Assembly: GCA_965206395.1 (NCBI GenBank)
Contig: CBDBJK010000006.1
Coordinates: 1-50,121 of the forward strand
Length of the DNA stretch: 50,121 bases
Origin: CBDBJK01 sp965206395
GTDB lineage: Bacteria; Chloroflexota; Dehalococcoidia; Lucifugimonadales; CATOSD01
Direction: 5' to 3'
In this document: one piece after another, positions 44,226-50,121 of the stretch
Layout: each line of letters opens with the position of its first letter
Numbering within the stretch: position 1 is the stretch's first letter
Translations under genes and position numbers: made by a program
The notes under the pieces: generated by a model
What the model saw: only the letters and a program-made list of their open reading frames with translations
Told to the model about the DNA's origin: nothing
Database searches by the model: none

Positions 44226-45980
44226 TAGGTGCGAATCAACGAGGTAGTCCTCAAAGAGACGCCTGAACTGATCGTCCAGCAGGTAGGGAAGCGCAGAAGA
44301 GAAGCCCTGTTTTTTGCGATTCAGCACCTCGTTGGGAAGATACCTCTCTGCGATTCGCTGTTGAACGTACCTGAGCGTGCGCCCTTTTATCTTCAGCGAT
44401 GCCGGAATACGCGCGCAGAACTCTGCGAGCTTGTGATCCATGAACGGCGATCTGGCCTCAAGGCCATGAGCCATCGTCGTTCTGTCCAGTATCATCACTG
44501 AATGGTCTGGCAGGCGTATCATGCTGTCCGCGAACAGCATTTTGTCCACCTGTTCAGCTGCATTATCGCCAGCGAAGTAGTGGCATATCGCCTCTTCGGG
44601 GTCGAATCTATTCACAGCCTGTTTTAGCTTGTCGCCATACAGATCACTCCGAAACTCCTCGTTAAAATAGAAATGACCGAGGCTCCGGGCATACCGCCGA
44701 TGGCTGTCTACCATTGAAAGTTGGTTTATCCACTTGAGTTTCTGGCTCATGCTTTTGTACCAGAAACCGTCCGGGAACATTTTGATTGCCCGCCCCAACA
44801 CGTGCTTTCGTATCGCCTCTGGCATCAGCGCGTAGTAGTTGACGTAGCGGTTCGCGTAGTAGCGGTCGTACCCTCCGAAAAGCTCGTCTCCACCATCGCC
44901 TCCCATCACTACCTTTACCTCTTTGCGCGCCATCTCCGATATGTAGTACATGCACGCTGATAGAGGATCAGATGGCTCGTCCAGATGGCGGACCAGTTCC
45001 GGCATCACCTGAAGGAGAGATGGGTAGATGGTATCCTCGTAATGCTCTGTTTGAAATTTCTGCGATACCGCACGTGCGTATGGAAGCTCGCTGTAGTTTT
45101 CGTAAGGAACCTCTACGGAAAAGGTCTTTATGGGTTGATCCGAGACCTTGCTCATCATCGCCACGATGAGGCTAGAGTCCAAGCCACCACTAAGAAAGGC
45201 CCCCACCGGAACGTCGCTGACCATGTGGTAGCGGACGGTCTCAAGCATCTGATCCTCTAGCGCGTCTAAAAGGTCTGCCTCGCTGAGTGGATGCTTTGGC
45301 TCGTAGTTCAGCGTCCAGTACCGCTCTATTTTTAGCTTCCCGTCTTTGAAGAACAAAGTGTGCGCAGGTGACAGCTTATGGATTCGCGAGAACATCGTGC
45401 GCGGAGGAGCGATGATTCGCAGAGTCAGGTACTGGTGCAGCGCCTCGGCGTTCATTTCTCGTAAAGACGGGGCGTCTGCCAGCAGCGCCTTGATCTCAGA
45501 TGAAAAGGCGAGGCTGTCGCCATCGTGAGCATAAAAGAGAGGCTTCTGGCCCAGGTGATCCCTTGCGATGAATAGAGAGCGCTCCTTGGAATCCCAGATG
45601 GCAAAGGCGAACATGCCCCGCAGGTCGTTCACGCAAGCTTTGCCCTTTTCCTCATATAAGTGCAGGATGACCTCGGTGTCGCTATTGGTGGCGAACTGGT
45701 GAGAACCCTGAAGACTTTTTCTCAGTTCAGCGTAGTTATAAATTTCTCCATTGAAAACGATCTGGAGAGTGCCATCGTGGGCGCTCATGGGTTGATGGCC
45801 GCCGCCAAGGTCTATGATGGACAGGCGTTTGTGACCAAGCCCAACAGTCTGGTCAACAAACACTCCCTCGTCGTCCGGCCCACGATGGGCCAGCGTATCA
45901 ATCATCTTCTGGATTGCCGACCTTGACACGCCTTTTCTGTCAACCTTCCCAGCGATACCGCACACAGTACACTTCCTCTA

Positions 45981-46643
45981 TCAGCTATTTGTTTTGCGCC
46001 AGATACGCATCAGGCGAGACCTGAGCGGTTGTGTCAAAATCTTCCACGTGGGTTGCCAGTCCACACCCTTGAAGGATGAAAATACTTTCACGCGGGTAGC
46101 CTGATCCCACATTTTCACAGCAATTACGATGGGTAGTAAAAGAATCATCTCAAGCGCGATCGCGGCCACGTTGCGAAGGCTCAACAGGTTTCCGGCCCAT
46201 TCTTGTATTCCACTTGATGCAGAGGCCGCATGCCGTGCTCCAAGCAGAATAGACACCGGCGAGATGAACGTCTGACCACTCAAGGGCCAGAAAAACGGTA
46301 TGCCATACGGTGGCCGGCCATCCGGGCCAAGCATATCGAGCGCAAGATGCGAAATGTACGCTGTCACGGCAAGCAGGAATATCTCCTTTGAGGGTTTGCC
46401 GACAAGCCTATAAGCTACTGCGATTGCCAGGCTCAACGCTACGGCGAAACCCAGGCTGTGTGAAATCCCTCCATGAAACCTTGCGGGCGTGCCAAGAAGC
46501 AGGCCAGGAATAACGTCCAGATCAGGGGCCAGCGCCGCAAACGTGCAAACGAGGGCCAGCGCGATTCTCTCCTTCCTGGTCTGCGGCTTTGAGACGCCTG
46601 ATATGACAAGACCGGCTACGGCATGCCCAATAGGAGTTGCCAA
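45981..46643 (-). CDS. Membrane-bound metal-dependent hydrolase (PF04307, YdjM-like)
   Basis: A 220-residue integral membrane protein. Conserved metal-binding positions are in IGHAVAG near the start, APDLDVI, HGGISHSLG and YISHLALDMLGPDG. This His/Asp pattern is that of the YdjM/LexA-regulated putative membrane hydrolases; some relatives act on lipid phosphates. It lies 15 nt upstream of asnB in the same direction, so it is part of the cluster. The start is probably the TTG at 46643, with GGAG 10 bases upstream. Confidence 0.8.
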   Translation of the reverse strand: MATPIGHAVAGLVISGVSKPQTRKERIALALVCTFAALAPDLDVIPGLLLGTPARFHGGISHSLGFAVALSLAIAVAYRLVGKPSKEIFLLAVTAYISHLALDMLGPDGRPPYGIPFFWPLSGQTFISPVSILLGARHAASASSGIQEWAGNLLSLRNVAAIALEMILLLPIVIAVKMWDQATRVKVFSSFKGVDWQPTWKILTQPLRSRLMRIWRKTNS

Positions 46644-46692
46644 CTACCTAATCTCCAGTATCACAAGCTGACGAGAAGACTTTGCCCAATTC

Positions 46693-47859
46693 TCATAAGC
46701 ACTGAGGAATCACGGAGCTGACCACAATTTCAAAGACTTCCTCATACATCCGGGCGCAGTTATCTATGTAATAATCATTGACTGCCTGCCTGTTGTGATC
46801 GCCCAGTCTGCTTCGCATCTCGCCATTATCGATGAGCTGACGCAGACGCCCTTTGAAGGCCTCTTCATCGTTTAACTTGACGACGAAGCCCGTCTTATCG
46901 TCCCGAAGAAAGTCTGTCTGTCCTCCATGGTCATAACAGACAATGGGCAGGCCGCAGTGCATGGCCTCGAGAAAGACAAGGCCGAACCCCTCGTGCTGGC
47001 TCGTAGACACATAGATGTCCGACATTTCGAGCAACTCGAACTTCTCGGTGTCGTCGACAAATCCCATGAAGCTGACACGGTGGCTGACGCCTAATCTCTG
47101 GGCTTCCTCTCTCAGAAACTCCTCTTGAGGGCCAGACCCCATGATTACGAGGCGCAATGCTTCGTTTTTCAGCGCAGCCATCATCGAGATAAGCTGTTCG
47201 TTGGCTTTTCGCGTCACCAGCCGACCCAACGTAGCCAGAATGACCTCATCTTCTCTAAAGCCATACTTGCTGCGAGACGAGGGGGAGAATTCGGGCTTCT
47301 TGATGCCTAGCGGAATTCGCTCTGAGGAAACGTCAGGTGTGAAATAGTTGCGCAGGTTGTCGATAGTATTGCTCGATTGCCCGACTACAGCATCGGCACG
47401 TCGAGCGAGCCGCTTTATCCACCAGCGCAGCAACGGATGGCGGTGCGGCGAGGTGAACTTGCTCGGATCGTAGAGGTCGCCTCTATGCACCGACAGGATA
47501 TTGGGAATGCCGGCGGAGCGAGCCAAGGCGTTACCCACAGGGCCAGCCGGCAGGGCGAAATGGGTGTTGATAACGTCGAACCTCTCCTTTTTCAGGAGTC
47601 TCTTCCCTAGCCTGATGCCCATAGGAATAAACGCTAGCATTGAAGGTAGGTTGGCCGCCGCCTTCTGTTTGCGGAAGAAAACCGGCGCTCGCACAACTCG
47701 CACGCCCTCTTCGACGCTTTCGGAGGGCAGTCCCAGCCCTTGCGAAGTTAGCACTGTTACTTCGTGTCGCCTCGCCAGTTCCTCAGCAAGCAGAGCAGTG
47801 ACTACGCCACCACCACCGCCGAGTGGAGGATACTCGTAGTTGCATATCAAGATGCGCAT
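46693..47859 (-). CDS. GT4 family glycosyltransferase
   Basis: About 388 residues from ATG 47859, which starts 10 nt after the stop of the preceding methyltransferase; a longer frame to 47946 would overlap that gene. The N-terminal GT-B domain has CNYEYPPLGGGGGVVTALLA and INTHFALPAGPVG. The C-terminal domain has ATLGRLVTRKANEQLI, VIMGSGPQEEFL and the catalytic SQHEGFGLVFLEAMHCGLP (E-x7-E). It transfers an NDP-sugar with retention, probably to a lipid-linked glycan on the cytoplasmic side. Part of the minus-strand cluster. Confidence 0.9.
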   Translation of the reverse strand: MRILICNYEYPPLGGGGGVVTALLAEELARRHEVTVLTSQGLGLPSESVEEGVRVVRAPVFFRKQKAAANLPSMLAFIPMGIRLGKRLLKKERFDVINTHFALPAGPVGNALARSAGIPNILSVHRGDLYDPSKFTSPHRHPLLRWWIKRLARRADAVVGQSSNTIDNLRNYFTPDVSSERIPLGIKKPEFSPSSRSKYGFREDEVILATLGRLVTRKANEQLISMMAALKNEALRLVIMGSGPQEEFLREEAQRLGVSHRVSFMGFVDDTEKFELLEMSDIYVSTSQHEGFGLVFLEAMHCGLPIVCYDHGGQTDFLRDDKTGFVVKLNDEEAFKGRLRQLIDNGEMRSRLGDHNRQAVNDYYIDNCARMYEEVFEIVVSSVIPQCL

Positions 47860-47869
47860 CAACCCGGCC

Positions 47870-48601
47870 TTAGAACCCTTTTCGACCAATGGCGGCAATC
47901 TTCTTGGTGAAAATCTTGTTGGACTTGCCGTAGAACTTGAAGGCAAATCTAAAAAACAGCGTGAATGCAGTGTCTACAGCCATACCCACATAGTTTAGCG
48001 GGTTGGTGTAGAACACGTACAGCTTCAAAGGTATCACTCTGACGTCCGAAAATCCCGTGTAATCCAGGATTTGCCTCATTGAGTATTCGGTGAATGTGTT
48101 GTAATGGTCCAGGTTCAACGCCAGTCCCTCAGCGCCCGTTATCGGGTTTGCGCCGTTCATGGAGTGAAATACAACTACGCCGTTGGAACGCAGACTATCG
48201 AGACACAGACGCAGGAAATCGAGAATCTCGTCTTTTGTCAGATGATTGATCTCTGACTCGCAGAAGATAACGTCGAACTCCTGCTGATGCTCTTGCAAGA
48301 AGGGGAACGCCTCTTGCGTTTCACAGTTCAGCCCTCGCCTCTTGGCCTCCTCCGCCTTGGCAGAATCAGAATCGATACCCAAAACGTTGGTATAGCCTTC
48401 CGCTTTCAGCATATTAACCATGTAACCTGGCCCGCAGCTTATGCACAGAATCCGGGCATTTTTGTCTTTGGGGAAGAATTTCAGGTAATTGCGCTTGTAG
48501 AACTTGGAAAAGGTTCGGAACCCCTTTTCGATGTCCTCTGGCCCTTCCAAAAAGGAATCGAAGGGTTCCATCTTTGCCGTGAGTCTCATCTTGGTTGTCA
48601 T
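47870..48601 (-). CDS. Class I SAM-dependent methyltransferase
   Basis: A 243-residue Rossmann methyltransferase. Motif I is ILCISCGPGYMVNMLKAEGY, the acidic loop VLGIDSDSAKAEEAKRRG, and motif IV FDVIFCESEINHLTKDE; a C-terminal helix-rich part (PLNYVGMAVDTAFTLFFRFA) may touch the membrane. The pattern is that of methyltransferases in polysaccharide clusters, which cap or decorate sugars. It lies between the epimerase (19 nt away) and the glycosyltransferase (10 nt). Confidence 0.85.
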   Translation of the reverse strand: MTTKMRLTAKMEPFDSFLEGPEDIEKGFRTFSKFYKRNYLKFFPKDKNARILCISCGPGYMVNMLKAEGYTNVLGIDSDSAKAEEAKRRGLNCETQEAFPFLQEHQQEFDVIFCESEINHLTKDEILDFLRLCLDSLRSNGVVVFHSMNGANPITGAEGLALNLDHYNTFTEYSMRQILDYTGFSDVRVIPLKLYVFYTNPLNYVGMAVDTAFTLFFRFAFKFYGKSNKIFTKKIAAIGRKGF

Positions 48602-48620
48602 TATGGTTCCCTTCGTTTAT

Positions 48621-49613
48621 CTAATTGAGATACCCTTGCTGGCGATACCAAGTCGCTGTTTCGCGCACGCCCTGACGGAAGCTGTACTGGGGAGAAACCC
48701 CTAGACTCCTGGTTGCTTCTCTAGGAACGAAGACAAAGCTCTTTCGGAAGAAGTCCATCATCCTCGGGTGAATCGGCGGTTGAATTCCGACAGCGCCCAG
48801 GGTTTTTGCAGCAATCGTGGCGATGACAAGCAGCGGGAGCAGAGGCGCGCGAAGGCCACGAGTCTTGGCTCCTAGCTCCTCGGCTATCGTGCTTACCATC
48901 TCGTTGGTCGTGAAATAATCCTTCCCTGACAGCACAAAGACGCGGCCTAGAGCCTCATCAGAGGTCGCTGCGAGATGCAGCCCCGCAATCAGGTCGTCAA
49001 CGTAAATTGGATGGTGAAGGTTTTTGCCTTTGCCAACCATGAAGAACTTGCCCTTGTTGATGGCGCGAAAGAGTTTCAGCAGCCGACGGTCTCCAGGGCC
49101 ATAGGTCTCCGAGATGCGGACGATGGCAACCGGAAGGCTCTCAGAGAAAGAGAGCACAAGCTTTTCACCTTCGAGCTTTGTGACCCCGTAGATATTTTCA
49201 GGTCTAACAAGCGAGTTTTCATCCAGGGTACCTTCCAGAGCAGAGCCATAGACACCTATTGTACTTCCGTGCACGAACCGCTTGACGCCCGCGCTAACAC
49301 TGGCTTCAAGCATGTTCTTCGTGCCAGTGACATTGACATCCCAGAAATGCTGGTCGGGCACGTTGGCCTCATGCTGCGCGGCAGCCAGATGATAGACTAT
49401 ATCAACGCCCTGCACGGCTTCGGTCACGCTGTCTATCTCCGTGACGTTCGCAAGCGTGACCTCGCCTCCGCAGGACTCGATAAGCCGCCTGTTCTCGACC
49501 TCTGCCTCGTTATTCTCCTGCCCAAGAACCTGCACGTCGTGGCCGCGCTCCAGGCAGTCGATGGCAAGCCGAGAGCCGATGAATCCGGTTCCGCCTGTAA
49601 TCAGTATTCTCAT
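48621..49613 (-). CDS. NAD-dependent sugar epimerase/dehydratase (extended SDR)
   Basis: A 330-residue protein with the dinucleotide motif ITGGTGFIGSRLA at the N-terminus, VYHLAAAQ, and the active-site YGVTKLEGEK (Tyr-x3-Lys) with upstream HGSTIGVYG. ISETYGPGDRR is typical of nucleotide-sugar epimerases. The C-terminal half includes a hydrophobic stretch (LLPLLVIATIAAKTL), common in relatives acting on lipid-linked or sterol-like substrates. It probably supplies or modifies a nucleotide sugar for the adjacent transferase. Confidence 0.88.
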   Translation of the reverse strand: MRILITGGTGFIGSRLAIDCLERGHDVQVLGQENNEAEVENRRLIESCGGEVTLANVTEIDSVTEAVQGVDIVYHLAAAQHEANVPDQHFWDVNVTGTKNMLEASVSAGVKRFVHGSTIGVYGSALEGTLDENSLVRPENIYGVTKLEGEKLVLSFSESLPVAIVRISETYGPGDRRLLKLFRAINKGKFFMVGKGKNLHHPIYVDDLIAGLHLAATSDEALGRVFVLSGKDYFTTNEMVSTIAEELGAKTRGLRAPLLPLLVIATIAAKTLGAVGIQPPIHPRMMDFFRKSFVFVPREATRSLGVSPQYSFRQGVRETATWYRQQGYLN

Positions 49614-49662
49614 TTATGCTTCCATCCCTGCTCGACCATGCGAAAAGTGCACTCTTTCAGCA

Positions 49663-50121
49663 TTAGACAGACACCGTGACCTTTTCCTTGGCGACCGCTT
49701 GTCGAGTTGCCACGCCTTTTTTGTCCAGATACGAATTAAACCTGGAAGAGTCTGCGTTTCGCAGCTGAGGGTTAGGATTCCTGGCAATCCAGTTGCCGAT
49801 AGCCAGGTAGTCGAGCTTACCCACCTTGAAGGCCCTGATAGCATCGAAAGGCGAGCAGACGATAGGCTCCTCGTGCATGTTGAAACTGGTGTTGATAAGG
49901 CAGGGTATGCCCGTCAGCTTCTCGTACTCCGCAAGAACTTTGTGCATACTTGGATTGTCGCGCTCGCTGACAAGCTGAGGTCTCGCCGTGTTGTCGATGT
50001 GAACAACTCCGGGGCACGTCTGCGCCATCCAGTCGGTGCAATCGAAAGTTACCGTCATAAACCTCGCGGTGTCCTCTGCCCCAGCGACGTTCTTGAAGCA
50101 CTTTTCGGCGTGCTCCGCCAT
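49663..50121 (-). CDS. NodU/CmcH-type carbamoyltransferase, C-terminal part
   Basis: The visible 152 residues match the C-terminal domain of the carbamoyltransferase family: FMTVTFDCTDW, HIDNTARPQLVSE, YEKLTGIPCLINTSFNMHEE and PFDAIRAFKVGKLDYLAIGN. The conserved NTSFN...EPIV block is present. Full-length members have about 550-600 residues, so most of the gene lies beyond the right edge and the Met at 50121 is probably internal. The enzyme makes O-carbamoyl groups on sugars or antibiotics using carbamoyl phosphate and ATP. It is the furthest upstream visible gene of the cluster. Confidence 0.88.
   Translation of the reverse strand: MAEHAEKCFKNVAGAEDTARFMTVTFDCTDWMAQTCPGVVHIDNTARPQLVSERDNPSMHKVLAEYEKLTGIPCLINTSFNMHEEPIVCSPFDAIRAFKVGKLDYLAIGNWIARNPNPQLRNADSSRFNSYLDKKGVATRQAVAKEKVTVSV

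Larger units (their letters stand above)
42785..45965 (-). pseudogene. asnB: Glutamine-dependent asparagine synthase/amidotransferase, interrupted by IS630
   Basis: The N-terminal 581 residues (45965 to 44228) begin GTG-encoded MCGIAGK with the Ntn Cys2 and include HRGPDDEG, FNGEIYNYAEL, the ATP loop SGGLDSSLI and GGDGGDELFGGYDRYYA. At LVDSHL the IS630 element enters. Beyond it (42973 to 42785) the frame resumes VRDGYLTQEPVNVLLGEHLG and NRLWLLYNAEVWYRM to a TGA. Deleting the element and one TA joins the parts without loss into a 642-residue protein, the size of exopolysaccharide-associated AsnB-like amidotransferases. The truncated form loses only the last ~60 residues and gains eight foreign ones, so it may retain partial function. 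Confidence 0.88.

Overview
The window reads as an accessory-rich, insertion-sequence-laden stretch of a bacterial chromosome, most likely a member of the Chloroflexota (SAR202/Dehalococcoidia-like). That guess rests on a plant-type leucine-rich-repeat lipoprotein of a style common in that phylum, tandem M20 amidohydrolases, a reductive-dehalogenase-like corrinoid/Fe-S gene and a TreT-type trehalose synthase. No rRNA, tRNA or 16S-type marker was recognised, so the assignment is an inference. Base composition is uneven: about 4.5-10.8 kb is clearly GC-richer, and the PAP2 gene near 39 kb is strikingly AT-rich.

Layout. 1-1.6 kb: a TcmP / DUF5131 (Gp37/Gp68) gene pair, the first cut by the window edge. 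1.8-3.9 kb: a truncated response regulator, an LRR lipoprotein and a relic of a second LRR C-terminus. 4.5-11 kb: a putative integrated element with a broken replication-relaxation-like gene, a membrane-anchored excisionase-like HTH protein behind a palindrome-dense control region, a DUF7662-PIN gene pair with an operator over its promoter, a large serine recombinase, and a tandem repeat array that starts inside the recombinase coding end. 11.4-13.5 kb: an IS5/IS427-type element with an IS630 element inserted in its flanking target site. 13.7-22.6 kb: the most housekeeping-like part, with an enoyl-CoA hydratase, an M1 aminopeptidase, an O-methyltransferase, a DUF5678 gene split by an IS5-family element, and two M20 amidohydrolases.

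23.2-36 kb is a graveyard and insertion zone: an ISY100-like IS630, a thrice-frameshifted reductive dehalogenase-like gene, a second IS630 copy, ISL3, IS5 and other transposase relics, and a serine hydrolase with a nonsense mutation. Among these sit an MBOAT + SGNH acyl-transfer pair, a cupredoxin lipoprotein and a propeller-like lipoprotein. 37-50 kb looks like sugar and envelope metabolism: TreT, PAP2 phosphatase, a membrane-anchored sugar-dehydrogenase-like propeller, then a minus-strand cluster (NodU-type carbamoyltransferase, NAD-epimerase, methyltransferase, GT4 glycosyltransferase, PF04307 membrane hydrolase, AsnB amidotransferase, LPG-synthase-like membrane protein) that probably makes or decorates a surface glycan. 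Its asnB gene is interrupted by the third copy of the same IS630 element; removing the element restores the frame exactly.

The main themes are the integrative element at 4.5-11 kb with several unexplained repeat families, recent IS activity whose insertion scars can be read to the base, and gene decay by very short tandem duplications (11, 12 and 14 bp).
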